DNA of 64,000 nucleotides from Haliscomenobacter sp965225875. GTDB lineage: Bacteria; Bacteroidota; Bacteroidia; Chitinophagales; Saprospiraceae. Positions 26,636 to 35,006 of this stretch are shown here, piece after piece. The translations under genes were made by a program, and so were the position numbers. Under the pieces are notes generated by a model. That model made no database searches and had not been told where the DNA came from. It saw nothing but the letters and a program-made list of their open reading frames with translations. How positions within the stretch are numbered: position 1 is the stretch's first letter; each line of letters opens with the position of its first letter. The DNA is taken from positions 2,914,001-2,978,000 of the forward strand of contig NZ_CBDDBS010000002.1 of NCBI RefSeq assembly GCF_965225875.1. The letters are read 5' to 3'.

Positions 26636-28051
26636 TCATTCCCTCTTGAACCAATGCAAGTCAAAGCGGTCCGAAATTTTGGGAAACTCAGCAAGTAGTT
26701 CTCCATCTGAGAAGCGAAAGAAATGGAAAGCGCCTTTTGCAAAGTCTTTGTTCTTGGCCTCTGCTTCATATTTTTTTCGTAAAAAATTGAAGGCAGGAGA
26801 TGTATCTCTGTCAACAAAATGAAAGCTGGCATCACTGATGTTTGGAGTGCCTATGCCTACATCATTGTTGAAAAAAGAGCCCCTTAAATCTCCATGGGGG
26901 AAAAATTCAAGGGTATAGATTGCGCCAAGGGCCAAAAAATGCAATCTCAGGGTTTGATCAAAATTTACCTGTAAGACACTAAAACTGTGCAGGGCATATA
27001 CAGACTTGACCAGCCCGTTTTTTACAAAAGATTCTGGTATTTCTTCCTGAGTAGTCCATTCCAATTGCCCATTCAAATCATATTTATTCAAATAAAAACC
27101 TTCATTGCGCTTTTTTTGATCCGTCCAAAGGCCTACTCCCCAAGTATAGATGGCATTGTTTTTAATATCAAATAGTAGTGAGGCCATATCGCTTTGATTG
27201 ATGTTGGTGTCAAAATATCCTGCCCCATGGAGCATTCGAGGATTGGTGACACTATACATCCCCAGGTTCTTGTTAATTGCCAAATCCAGCATAAAATCAG
27301 CTTGGACTTTACCTGCAAAATCAACTTTCAAAATGCGAACTTTGGTATCATGTATCATCTCGGGTGTATAATGACTCACGAAGTATATCGCATCATCCGA
27401 GTTGCTATAATAAGACCAATCCGAATATGCGCTGTTTTTTTCAATCAATGGAAGTTCGAGGGTAATTTCACGTTTCGTCAAATTATCATTATCCCAGGTA
27501 TCTAAGAAGTAAATTTTTTTAGCTGGGATCCCTTTTTTACCAGGCTCGTTTCGACGAATGATAACTGCAAATTCATTTTTTGTACAAAACATCGCATGAG
27601 GAAAATTGTAGCCAAAAAGATTTTCAATCTCTAATCTTTTGGTCTCTCCTTGGGTATTGATCCGCGTAAGCACCAATTTTTGCTGGGTTCCCGAAACAAA
27701 ATATACAGTTTCTAAGCCGGAAGAAAAAATCATTTTGCCCATTACACTGGTTTCATCTAAAAGGCCTTGAAAAGACTGAGGGCCGGTCAATACTTCCCAT
27801 ACTTTTTGTCCTTGCGTATTGATGCGGTATATTTTTACCCCAGGATAATTGCCGCGTAGGCCGACCCGTTTTGCTTGCTCCATCGACGCTTTGTTGAGAA
27901 ATAGAACACCTGCGCCATCAACCGCATAAGCACTTTGTGGGATTTCATCTTCATGGATTGTGATTGTGGTAGAACTGGTTTGGCCTTGTAAAATACCTGA
28001 TTGAAGGAGGCCAATTGAAAAAATCAGGAACAGAGAACGTATGAGTTTCAT
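26636..28051 (-). CDS. Secreted protein of unknown function
   Basis: 471 residues with a signal peptide ending GILQGQ near residue 24. The body is rich in beta strands, with short repeating phrases such as VKIYRINTQGQKVW and LVLTRINTQGETKR that suggest propeller blades or a beta-sheet repeat protein. No cysteine pairs, catalytic motif or T9SS tail stands out. It is flanked by AT-rich sequence and has a good -7 element. I do not assign a function. Confidence 0.72.
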   Translation of the reverse strand: MKLIRSLFLIFSIGLLQSGILQGQTSSTTITIHEDEIPQSAYAVDGAGVLFLNKASMEQAKRVGLRGNYPGVKIYRINTQGQKVWEVLTGPQSFQGLLDETSVMGKMIFSSGLETVYFVSGTQQKLVLTRINTQGETKRLEIENLFGYNFPHAMFCTKNEFAVIIRRNEPGKKGIPAKKIYFLDTWDNDNLTKREITLELPLIEKNSAYSDWSYYSNSDDAIYFVSHYTPEMIHDTKVRILKVDFAGKVQADFMLDLAINKNLGMYSVTNPRMLHGAGYFDTNINQSDMASLLFDIKNNAIYTWGVGLWTDQKKRNEGFYLNKYDLNGQLEWTTQEEIPESFVKNGLVKSVYALHSFSVLQVNFDQTLRLHFLALGAIYTLEFFPHGDLRGSFFNNDVGIGTPNISDASFHFVDRDTSPAFNFLRKKYEAEAKNKDFAKGAFHFFRFSDGELLAEFPKISDRFDLHWFKRE

Positions 28052-28077
28052 AACTATTTATTAAAACAAAATAATAA

Positions 28078-28085
28078 CAAAAATA
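28078..28085 (-). promoter_or_regulatory. -7 element for the gene at 28051
   Basis: On the minus strand TATTTTTG fits TAnnTTTG and lies 26 bases before the start codon in a very AT-rich stretch. A TTTG is present 25 bases further upstream, a little too far for a standard -33. Confidence 0.4.
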
Positions 28086-28158
28086 AATATTTTCCCATTC
28101 TTTATTATAACAAAGAAAATGGATTTTTATTCTGTCACACAACAATAAAATTAAATTG

Positions 28159-28242
28159 CTAAAATCTCGGCTTCCCTGGTTTCACGCCCACCTCAACCCC
28201 ATTCACCCCCTTCACTTTCACCTTTCCCTTATACACCTTATC
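28159..28242 (-). pseudogene. Remnant of an SMP-30-type gene (last 27 codons)
   Basis: Read leftwards, these codons give DKVYKGKVKVKGVNGVEVGV then KPGKPRF and a TAG stop. This is the same as the C-terminus of the esterase/SMP-30 protein at 9951-11714 (KVYRRKVKVKGVNGFEAG ... KPGKPRL) apart from a few changes. A TAA stands directly before it (28245-28243), so it cannot be translated as part of that product. The rest of the domain is absent. It is what remains of a second copy, or a 3-prime fragment moved by recombination. Confidence 0.75.
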
Positions 28243-28389
28243 TTAGCCACTGTAAACTTCCTTCAAATCACTTACAGAATACAAATCTTCTTCCTCGTTC
28301 AAGAAGTCAAAGGTTTGACCTTTCTGGGCGTTTGAGCTGATCAATTTTCTACTTCCATTGCCTGATCTGAATGCTTCGTCATTCTTTGT
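28243..28389 (-). other. In-frame extension after the hydrolase stop, possible gene fragment
   Basis: Directly after the TAG of the hydrolase gene (28392-28390) the same frame stays open for 48 codons to TAA at 28245-28243, with a protein-like acidic end (FDFLNEEEDLYSVSDLKEVY). It has no start codon of its own near its beginning. It is likely a fragment of another gene joined here; reading through the stop is less likely. Confidence 0.35.
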
Positions 28390-29196
28390 CTACTTTCCTT
28401 CCTTATCAAGAAACTTCTCAATAATCGGAACAACCAGGTCGCTGGTTTTAAAGCCTGGTTTTATAGTAGTAATTTCCCCCATGTAATCTCCGTGTCCACC
28501 TGGAATGATGGCCAATTCAGAATTGGTAATTTGTCGCTGGAGTTCAATGGCGTGTTCGGGGGTAATCATGTCCTTGTCGCCTATGATGATGAGGGTTGGG
28601 GCTTTAATCGATTTGATTTGCTCGTCTGGAATGTCTTTGAAATTTACCATTCTTTTTGCATCTCTGTCGTGCATGACTTGTAAGCCATTTGGGTCAGCCG
28701 CGACTTGTTGGTATGCCGTTTTCAGTTGTTCTGGCATATTTTCCAACTTGGCTTGTTCCATAAAGCCCCAAAACCATTCAGGAGCGCCGTTTCGTTTGGC
28801 AAGAGCTGAACCCAAAATCATTTTATCAACCATTTCAGGATGTCTAATCGCTATTTGTAAAGTAGTAGTTCCGCCATTGCTAAAACCGAAAAAGTCAGCA
28901 CGGTCGATGTTTAAGTTTTTGAGCAGCACAGCAACATCATCTGCATCCTGTTCAAAGCTAAGGTCTGCGTTTCGGTCATTGGTCCGACCGTGGGCTTGTA
29001 ATTCAACTGCAATTACTTTTCTGTTTTGGGCAAGCAGAGGTATGATTTTTTCAAAACTTGTCTGGATAGTTGAACCACCACCATGGATTAATACAATTGG
29101 TTTCCCTTGTCCATAAATTTCGTAATACATTTTCAGTCCATTCACCTCTGAATAGCCACTTTTAAAAGTCAAACTGTCTTTGGTTTCTATTTCCAT
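28390..29196 (-). CDS. Alpha/beta hydrolase
   Basis: 268 residues with the full hydrolase pattern: oxyanion region LIHGGGST, nucleophile GFSNGG (serine near 124), an aspartate in IIGDKDMITPEHA and a histidine in IPGGHGDYM. No signal peptide. It resembles the general esterase/haloperoxidase-like group, and the substrate is unknown. It is the most downstream intact gene of a leftward cluster led by an ArsR regulator. Sequence after its stop is scrambled, containing fragments of other genes. Confidence 0.85.
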   Translation of the reverse strand: MEIETKDSLTFKSGYSEVNGLKMYYEIYGQGKPIVLIHGGGSTIQTSFEKIIPLLAQNRKVIAVELQAHGRTNDRNADLSFEQDADDVAVLLKNLNIDRADFFGFSNGGTTTLQIAIRHPEMVDKMILGSALAKRNGAPEWFWGFMEQAKLENMPEQLKTAYQQVAADPNGLQVMHDRDAKRMVNFKDIPDEQIKSIKAPTLIIIGDKDMITPEHAIELQRQITNSELAIIPGGHGDYMGEITTIKPGFKTSDLVVPIIEKFLDKEGK

Positions 29197-29249
29197 TTTC
29201 TACATTTTTATGCTGCAAAATTCAAATTAAAAAGCCACCAATAAGAACG

Positions 29250-30344
29250 CTAAGGCTCTTTTTTCTCCACAATTTTCACAACCACAAACCTCGGAAAATA
29301 AATACCCTGGTTTTCAATCAGCTCTCCAAAATCAAAACTATTGACATTGTAGGTAATTTGTAATCCATCACCGTGGAGCTCGGGGTGGGCTTTGGCGGAG
29401 TACATAAAAGGCTTTTTTACCCCCGGGTATTCAGGTGCAAAAAACAGATAGGGTTCCGTCCATTTTCCGTACAAATGATCCGCCATTCTGACCCCCAATT
29501 TTGCCTCACCAAAACCGAAGGACTGGATTTGCAGGTATTTTTTCAAAACTGGGTCATAATGGACTGAATATTCGGTGCCTCCAATGAATAGGGGTTCAGG
29601 AATCGGTTTTTCGATTTTCCGGGCGCTCCATTTTCCGGCGATCCACCATTCCGGTTTATTTATTTTGCCCTGGTAAATCTTGTTTATTTTCCAGCGCAAA
29701 AGGAATACTTCATGGGTGGCTGGCTCAACAGCGCCATAGGCATAAAGGTAGTTTTTGTCTTTAAGCACTGCGGCGGAGCCAGCAATGGTTCCAAAGGTCT
29801 CGGGGCTGTCCAGGTATTGCATTTTCCAGGTGGAAGGTTCTTCCTGCAGGTTTGCAATCAGTACTGCACTCCACCCAAAAACTTCAAAGCCTAGGCCGGA
29901 TGGTACTTCGTGCACCTTCATTAAAAAAACCAGCAACTTATCCTTGATCATGGTGCCATGCCCGGTCCAGAACCAGAAATTACCAGGGGTGTGGAAAAAT
30001 GCTTCCGGTTCTTTTTTAGACTTATCCCAATAAAACGTCAAGGATGCGGTGCGTAAATCAAAGCCATCCTGAATGGCAATGCTGTTCCGGATGATTTTTG
30101 ATTTTTTCCTCGAGCCAGCCGAGTCGCTGATGAAGCTATCGCTAAACAGCCACAACACCTTCCCGTTTCCAAGGTCAATCGAAGCCGCTCCATCGGCCCC
30201 ACGCCAAACCGGATCATGGGTGAAATACTCATCTGCAGTTTTGGACCATTCCACTTTGATGCTGTACTTTGCCGTGTCGAATGGCTGAGCAATGCAAATG
30301 CGGGCAAGGAGTAGTAAAATGGCAATGGGGGAATATATTTTCAT
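29250..30344 (-). CDS. Secreted DUF4185/GH43-like beta-propeller protein
   Basis: 364 residues from the ATG at 30344; a longer version to 30404 would place 20 charged residues before the signal peptide and overlap the YdeI-like gene. The signal peptide is YSPIAILLLLARICIAQ. The repeated blade pattern (DPVWRGADGAASIDLGNGKVLWLFSDSFI; PEWWIAGKWSARKIEKP; YSVHYDPVLKKYLQIQSFGFG) is that of five-bladed propellers related to glycosidases of the DUF4185/GH43 type. Catalytic acids cannot be assigned with confidence. It follows the YdeI-like gene by 17 bases in the ArsR cluster. Confidence 0.7.
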   Translation of the reverse strand: MKIYSPIAILLLLARICIAQPFDTAKYSIKVEWSKTADEYFTHDPVWRGADGAASIDLGNGKVLWLFSDSFISDSAGSRKKSKIIRNSIAIQDGFDLRTASLTFYWDKSKKEPEAFFHTPGNFWFWTGHGTMIKDKLLVFLMKVHEVPSGLGFEVFGWSAVLIANLQEEPSTWKMQYLDSPETFGTIAGSAAVLKDKNYLYAYGAVEPATHEVFLLRWKINKIYQGKINKPEWWIAGKWSARKIEKPIPEPLFIGGTEYSVHYDPVLKKYLQIQSFGFGEAKLGVRMADHLYGKWTEPYLFFAPEYPGVKKPFMYSAKAHPELHGDGLQITYNVNSFDFGELIENQGIYFPRFVVVKIVEKKEP

Positions 30345-30361
30345 GAACCTGGCTATTTCTT

Positions 30362-30946
30362 TCAATCGTCTAAGCCCTTCCCTTCGAGTATTTGTATCAT
30401 ACATTTTTCAATTCTCGCTTCCCGGGTTTTGGCTTGTTTGGGTGTTGAAAAATGCAGCAAGTATGCTCTTTGTCGTCCAGGGGTCAATGCTTCAAATGCG
30501 GTTTTTAAGGCAGGATTTTCTGTTAATTTGTGTTGAAACTCTTCGGGCATGGCGAATTCGGTAGTCTTTTTTAACTCCACTTTTAAGCCCGCTTTTTCCA
30601 CTTCAATCGCTTCATAAATATAGGCTTTTAAAATGGCTTCCATGTCCAGAATCTGCTGAACACTGGTGAAGCGAATCTGGCGTGCCGCTTTTACATTCTC
30701 CGTTTGTTGAACCAAAATGCCTTCGGCATCATGCAACAAGGCACCTTTGAAAAACAAAAATGCACAATACTCTTTAAACACGTGAATTAAAACGATGTTG
30801 CTTTTTTGATAGGTGTAGCAAGGAACGCCCCATTTCAATTCTTCGCTGAGCATGCAGTCAAGCACCATCGTTCTCAATTGCTCAATTTCGGCCTGCCACT
30901 TGCCTTTGTTGAAGTAAAAATCAACCTTGGGATTCATGTTTTTCAT
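30362..30946 (-). CDS. YdeI/OmdA-family protein with an N-terminal DUF1801 domain
   Basis: 194 residues. The N-terminal part (LRTMVLDCMLSEELKWGVPCYTYQKSNIVLIHVFKEYCAFLFFKG) is DUF1801 and the C-terminal part (FEALTPGRQRAYLLHFSTPKQAKTREARIEKCM) is the bacteriocin-protection OmdA-type helical region. Both are usual for YdeI-like proteins, whose biochemical role is unclear. It abuts the DoxX-like gene with no spacing, so it is co-transcribed. Confidence 0.85.
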   Translation of the reverse strand: MKNMNPKVDFYFNKGKWQAEIEQLRTMVLDCMLSEELKWGVPCYTYQKSNIVLIHVFKEYCAFLFFKGALLHDAEGILVQQTENVKAARQIRFTSVQQILDMEAILKAYIYEAIEVEKAGLKVELKKTTEFAMPEEFQHKLTENPALKTAFEALTPGRQRAYLLHFSTPKQAKTREARIEKCMIQILEGKGLDD

Positions 30947-31330
30947 TTATAGATTAACAGAAGCAAGTTTCCTACTCGCAGGCCGGAAGTACCAGGATAC
31001 CACCGTCAGCACAATCAACAATACTGGCCCAAAATATTCAACAGCACCATCGCTCACGGCCAGGTGAGAAAACACCGCGCCCGACATGGCAAAAAAGAAG
31101 CCTGCATAGGCCCATTCCTTGAGCAGAGGGAATTTAGGAATCAGGACAGCAACTACGCCCAAAAATTTCCAAATGGCCAGGATGGTCAGCAAATAAGCCG
31201 GATAACCCAAACGGGTAAACAGGGCTACTTCCTCCTTTACCTGGAGCAATTGTACAACTCCGGTGGATACCATTCCCAAGGCGAGCCAGATGGTAGCAAT
31301 CCAATAGATGATTTTGTTTCTTTTGGTCAT
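30947..31330 (-). CDS. DoxX-like membrane protein
   Basis: 127 residues with four hydrophobic helices, starting IIYWIATIWLALGMVSTGVVQLLQ and including YPAYLLTILAIWKFLGVVAVLIP, the DoxX-like (type 2) signature. Small DoxX relatives in Bacteroidetes are commonly encoded with ArsR and SRPBCC genes, as here. Function is not established; related proteins affect redox balance or membrane transport. Confidence 0.85.
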   Translation of the reverse strand: MTKRNKIIYWIATIWLALGMVSTGVVQLLQVKEEVALFTRLGYPAYLLTILAIWKFLGVVAVLIPKFPLLKEWAYAGFFFAMSGAVFSHLAVSDGAVEYFGPVLLIVLTVVSWYFRPASRKLASVNL

Positions 31331-31336
31331 GGTTGG

Positions 31337-31801
31337 TTATTTTAGTTGGTTGAAGATGTCTTGTAGGCGGTTGTGAGCCATATTGAGGCCTTGGGCAAAG
31401 GGCAGCTGGAGCATCTGGTCTCGGAGGGCAACGGATTTATACACGATTTGCATGGTGAGCTTGCTGCTGTCGGCACTCAATGCTTCAAAGCTCAGGAACT
31501 CGAGCTGGACGGCAAAAGGGCTGTTTTCCATTTCAAAAGTCCGGGTGATTTTTTCATTTGGAAAAAACTCATGGATGACCCCATTGAACCCATGTTTGTT
31601 TCCCTTGGGGTCGATGGTTTCAAACTGGTAACTGCCGTGCTTTTTGTTTTCGAGTTTGAGCACTTTGGTACCCATCCATTGTTCTACGATTTCGGGCTCG
31701 ACATAGGCTTTGAACAGCAATTCCAGAGGCAGTTCAAATTCCCTGGTGATTACTATTTCTTGTTTGCCATCCTCGGCGTGGATTTTGGTTTTGCGTTCCA
31801 T
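31337..31801 (-). CDS. SRPBCC/AHSA1-domain protein
   Basis: 154 residues forming one START-like AHSA1 domain: ITREFELPLELLFKAYVEPEIVEQWMG, GSYQFETIDPKGNKHGFNGVIHEF and MLQLPFAQGLNMAHNRLQDIF. These domains bind hydrophobic ligands or act as co-chaperone modules. It begins one base after the end of arsR and was probably co-selected with it; ArsR-SRPBCC pairs are common. Unlike many neighbours, its 3-prime end is C-rich. Confidence 0.88.
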   Translation of the reverse strand: MERKTKIHAEDGKQEIVITREFELPLELLFKAYVEPEIVEQWMGTKVLKLENKKHGSYQFETIDPKGNKHGFNGVIHEFFPNEKITRTFEMENSPFAVQLEFLSFEALSADSSKLTMQIVYKSVALRDQMLQLPFAQGLNMAHNRLQDIFNQLK

Positions 31802-31802
31802 C

Positions 31803-32126
31803 TTAGTTCTTGGGTTTGTAGTTTTTCATAATGGCTTCCAGTTTATTGAAGCGATCATCCCACATTTCGCGGAAGGGTTCAATGAAGTCAGCTACTTCCT
31901 TCATTTTTTTTGCATTGATGTGGTAGTGAATTTCTCTGCCGTTTTGCTCTTGTTCCAGCAATTCACACTTGGTGAGGATTTGTAAGTGTTTGGAAACGGT
32001 GGGTCTGGCAGTGTCAAAGTTTGAGGCTATTGCACCTGCAGTCATGGCTTGAGTGGCGAGCAAAAGCAGGATAGCCCGGCGGGTTGGGTCGGCGATGGCT
32101 TGGAATACGTCTCGTCTTTCTTTCAT
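31803..32126 (-). CDS. ArsR-family winged-helix repressor
   Basis: 107 residues with the ArsR fold (FQAIADPTRRAILLLLATQAMTAGAIASNFDTARPTVSKHLQILTKCELLEQEQNGREIHYHI). It lacks the metal-binding cysteine pair of arsenic sensors, so it probably responds to something other than metal. It leads a compact leftward cluster (arsR, SRPBCC, DoxX, YdeI-like, propeller, hydrolase). Its own promoter is bracketed by a perfect inverted repeat, which points to autorepression. Confidence 0.9.
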   Translation of the reverse strand: MKERRDVFQAIADPTRRAILLLLATQAMTAGAIASNFDTARPTVSKHLQILTKCELLEQEQNGREIHYHINAKKMKEVADFIEPFREMWDDRFNKLEAIMKNYKPKN

Positions 32127-32127
32127 T

Positions 32128-32175
32128 GCGTAGTCATTTGGCTACAAATATAAGTGTAGTTACTTGACTACGCAA
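32128..32175 (-). promoter_or_regulatory. Promoter of the ArsR operon, bracketed by a 9-bp inverted repeat
   Basis: On the minus strand the -33 TTG (32175-32173) is followed after 20 bases by TATATTTG (32152-32145). Perfect repeat arms TGACTACGC (32165-32173) and GCGTAGTCA (32128-32136) lie on each side of the -7 element, and a further GTAGT/ACTAC palindrome lies between. The distal arm ends one base before the start codon. This is a plausible ArsR operator. Confidence 0.7.
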
Positions 32176-32194
32176 TTTTTTTCTTCATTTTTTT

Positions 32195-32701
32195 CTAAAC
32201 CTTGATTTTCCTTTTCAGAATAAGTGAACTCACAAAAGCAACCACCAGCCCAACTGGCAATACTTCCGAATAAGTAATCAAAATCATGAACAGCGGATTT
32301 TTGTACATCTCTTTGAAGTTTTGCATCTCTTTGGTTTTGGCAGGCAGATCAGCGGCGGGGACGTTTTTCAAAACATGCGCAATGTATTTGTCCAAAAAAT
32401 CGGGTACAAAGAGGTAGTAAAAAAAAATCCAGGCCACAACGTACATGGTCGCACCGATTAAAGCAATCAGAGCACCAGTTTTAAAGGCGTTGCCGAGGGA
32501 AATGACGCCATTCAATTGTTTGTCGCGGTAGTTGCGGATGCCGAAGAAGGTCAGTGAAAATACCACGACCATGGCGGCATATCCAATGACCTCGTTGCCC
32601 TTGAAGTCAGCATTGTTGCGCACCATATTGACGGTGTAAATCATGTTGATGCAGAGGACGATGCCAAGCACGAGTCCAAAAATGAGCACAGTTTTTTTCA
32701 T
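32195..32701 (-). CDS. DUF4199 membrane protein
   Basis: 168 residues with four membrane helices (VLIFGLVLGIVLCINMIYTV; IGYAAMVVVFSLTFFGI; ALIALIGATMYVVAWIFFYYLFV; ILITYSEVLPVGLVVAFVSS) and the DUF4199 hallmark FFGIRNYRDKQLNGVISLGNAFKTG. Function unknown. It lies 113 bases downstream of the membrane-bound LuxR-type regulator on the same strand; the pairing suggests a functional link. Confidence 0.85.
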   Translation of the reverse strand: MKKTVLIFGLVLGIVLCINMIYTVNMVRNNADFKGNEVIGYAAMVVVFSLTFFGIRNYRDKQLNGVISLGNAFKTGALIALIGATMYVVAWIFFYYLFVPDFLDKYIAHVLKNVPAADLPAKTKEMQNFKEMYKNPLFMILITYSEVLPVGLVVAFVSSLILKRKIKV

Positions 32702-32814
32702 GGCTTTGCTGGTTTTGATTCAGGGCAAAACTAAGGCCAGCTGCCACAGGAGGCTTCATACTTTAGTACCAATTGTGCTTTTTTTAGGGATTTCAGCCTA
32801 AAGTACCAGTTGAT

Positions 32815-33300
32815 TTATGCGGTGATTTTGAGCCTTTTGGCTTTTTCGATGGCTTGGGCCCGGCTTTTTACATCCATTTTTACAAATAGATTGGAGACAT
32901 GGGTTTTAACGGTACTTAAAGAAAGGAACAGGTTCTCTGCAATCTCGGCGTTGCTCTGGCCTTTGGTCAAGAGCTGCAACACTTCGTATTCCCGGGTGCT
33001 CAAGTTCAGTTTTTTAAGCTCGGCTTCATTGATGGCCGTGTCGTCAGAAGTATGAATGTATACCTCTTTTTCAACGATGTGCGTTTCAACCTTTGGTTTC
33101 ACCAATTGCAGGGCGATCCATACACCCAATACGGTAAAAAACACCGCGATCAATCCAATGTAAATGTCCAAGGCGTTGTCGAGAATCAAAAAGCGCCACT
33201 GGGACCATTTTAGCACAAATACCAAAATCGCCATGAGCAAGCCATAGAGGGTGATGTAGCGCGTTTTGAGCCAGAAATCCTTTAGAAACGACATGGTCAT
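32815..33300 (-). CDS. Membrane-anchored LuxR-type transcriptional regulator
   Basis: 161 residues from the ATG at 33300 (another is two codons later). Two membrane helices lie near residues 13-30 and 43-65 (LYGLLMAILVFVLKW; IYIGLIAVFFTVLGVWIAL), followed by a linker and a LuxR HTH (NLSTREYEVLQLLTKGQSNAEIAENLFLSLSTVKTHVSNLF). There is no receiver domain, so a signal must arrive through the membrane part or a partner such as the DUF4199 protein encoded next. This is a one-component, membrane-held regulator. Confidence 0.85.
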   Translation of the reverse strand: MTMSFLKDFWLKTRYITLYGLLMAILVFVLKWSQWRFLILDNALDIYIGLIAVFFTVLGVWIALQLVKPKVETHIVEKEVYIHTSDDTAINEAELKKLNLSTREYEVLQLLTKGQSNAEIAENLFLSLSTVKTHVSNLFVKMDVKSRAQAIEKAKRLKITA

Positions 33301-33376
33301 TGTGGCATAGTTCAAAATTCTTAACTCATGTATTCTTCACTCTTCACTCAAAAGAGTCAATAGTAGTCAGCGTGTG

Positions 33377-33384
33377 CAAATATA
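33377..33384 (-). promoter_or_regulatory. -7 element of the membrane LuxR-type gene
   Basis: TATATTTG on the minus strand, a perfect TAnnTTTG, about 77 bases before the start codon. A TTG occurs 23 bases upstream, slightly longer than the usual spacing. Confidence 0.45.
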
Positions 33385-33416
33385 TACAGCTTTTACTGCT
33401 TTGGCTGCAACATGCA

Positions 33417-35006
33417 TCAACTCAGATCGATCCCCTGCTCTACCCCTACCTGCTCCAAAAAATTAGCATCGTGAGAAATGACCAGCAAAGTCCCCTTATA
33501 TTCGTTGATGGCAGCAGTGAGGATTTCGATGTTCTGGATATCCAGGTTATTGGTTGGTTCATCCAGGATGATGAGGTCGGGTGCCTGATTGCCGATGGTG
33601 AGGCAACAAAGCATCAGGCGCATTTTTTCGCCCCCACTCAAGGCGGTCCCGGATTTGTCCCAATCGTCTTTGCCAAACAAAAAGCGGCTCAGGCGAATTT
33701 TGATGTCGTGTTCCGGTAGCGCGTTGGTATTGAATTTTTGCGCTTGTTCATACACACTGAGTCGATTGTCAATCAGCGAATAATCCTGATCGATGTACAC
33801 CGCCTTGGTGGTCGCCCGTTGGATGCTACCGACCAGTGGCTCCAGTTCACCCAAAATGATTTTGATCAAAGTGGTTTTGCCCGAGCCATTGAGCCCACGG
33901 ATGGCCAATCTTTCCCCACTGGCGAGAAGCACGTTCAGCGGTTCTGCCCAAAGCATTTTCTGCCCATAGCCAAAGTTGATGTTTTTGGCATTGATCAGGA
34001 TTTTCCCCTTGTGTAAGGCGGAAGCATCAAAGCCAAACTTCATTTTGTCGATGTCCGGCAGTGATTTGCGCAACTCCGTCAGTTCTTGGGCGATGCCCCC
34101 GGTTTTTTCAGCATGGATGTCCTTAATGCGGGCCGTACTTTTTTCGGCACTGTTTTTCATGGTTTTCATCATGATGGTAGGCACCCCCGCTTTTTCCTGC
34201 TTTTTCCGGCCTCGGGCATCCAGTTTTTGCTGGCGTTCTAGGGTTTCCCGGGCTACTTCTTTGGCTTTGCGCAGGGCTTTTTCCTTGCTTTGGATGTCCT
34301 GGTCAAGGGCAGCACTTTCAATCTGTTTTTGCTCAGCGTAAAAATCGTAATTGCCACCGTAAACCGTAATGCCACGTTTGCTCAATTCGTATACAGTATC
34401 CAGCAGATTTAACAACTTTCGGTCGTGGCTGACTACGACCAAGGTTCTGTTCGTGTTTTGGATAAAATCGTACAAAATCCGGCGCCCTTCGGTATCCAGG
34501 TGGTTGCTGGGTTCATCCAGCAAAATGATCTCGGGTTGATGGATGGAAATGCCCGCGAGAAAAACTTTGGTTTTTTGCCCGCCGCTCAAATTGCCCATAC
34601 TTTGGGTCAAATCCAGATCCTCCAATTTCCAATGGATCAGGGCTTCCTGACAACGCTCTTCAATCGTCCAGTCGTCGTCCAGGGCATTGAGGTTTGCTTC
34701 GCTGACCTCACCGTTTTCGATGGCTTTTAAGGCATTTAATTTGTCTTCAATGCGCAAGGCTTGGGCAATGCTGTAGTCGTTGAATTGCCCGAAAAGTTGC
34801 GGGATGTAATAAGGAGTATGTTCGGTTTTTACTACACCAGCGGCCGGAACTAAAGCACCAGCCATGATTTTGAGCAGGGTAGATTTCCCAATGCCGTTGT
34901 TGCCAATCAACGCGATTTTGTGTTGCCGATTGAAGGTGACATTGAGGTTATCGAACAATAAATCCTTATTGGGATGGAGATAAGAGAGATTTTGCAGAAT
35001 CAACAT
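33417..35006 (-). CDS. ABC-F family ATPase (ribosome-associated type)
   Basis: 529 residues from ATG 35006; the family begins MLILQNLSYLHPNKDLLF, so an earlier TTG/ATG is not needed. It has two nucleotide-binding domains: Walker A GNNGIGKSTLL and GLNGSGKTTLI, signatures NLSGGQKTKVFLA and ALSGGEKMRLML, and Walker B IILLDEPSNHLD and LIILDEPTNNLD. Between them is a charged linker. No membrane segments occur, as in ABC-F proteins that act on the ribosome in translation or antibiotic protection. The subtype cannot be told by eye, so resistance should not be assumed. Confidence 0.88.
   Translation of the reverse strand: MLILQNLSYLHPNKDLLFDNLNVTFNRQHKIALIGNNGIGKSTLLKIMAGALVPAAGVVKTEHTPYYIPQLFGQFNDYSIAQALRIEDKLNALKAIENGEVSEANLNALDDDWTIEERCQEALIHWKLEDLDLTQSMGNLSGGQKTKVFLAGISIHQPEIILLDEPSNHLDTEGRRILYDFIQNTNRTLVVVSHDRKLLNLLDTVYELSKRGITVYGGNYDFYAEQKQIESAALDQDIQSKEKALRKAKEVARETLERQQKLDARGRKKQEKAGVPTIMMKTMKNSAEKSTARIKDIHAEKTGGIAQELTELRKSLPDIDKMKFGFDASALHKGKILINAKNINFGYGQKMLWAEPLNVLLASGERLAIRGLNGSGKTTLIKIILGELEPLVGSIQRATTKAVYIDQDYSLIDNRLSVYEQAQKFNTNALPEHDIKIRLSRFLFGKDDWDKSGTALSGGEKMRLMLCCLTIGNQAPDLIILDEPTNNLDIQNIEILTAAINEYKGTLLVISHDANFLEQVGVEQGIDLS

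Noticed and set aside
33417..35006. Calling the ABC-F ATPase an antibiotic resistance gene
   Set aside because: ABC-F includes translation factors as well as protection proteins; the linker alone cannot decide by eye.
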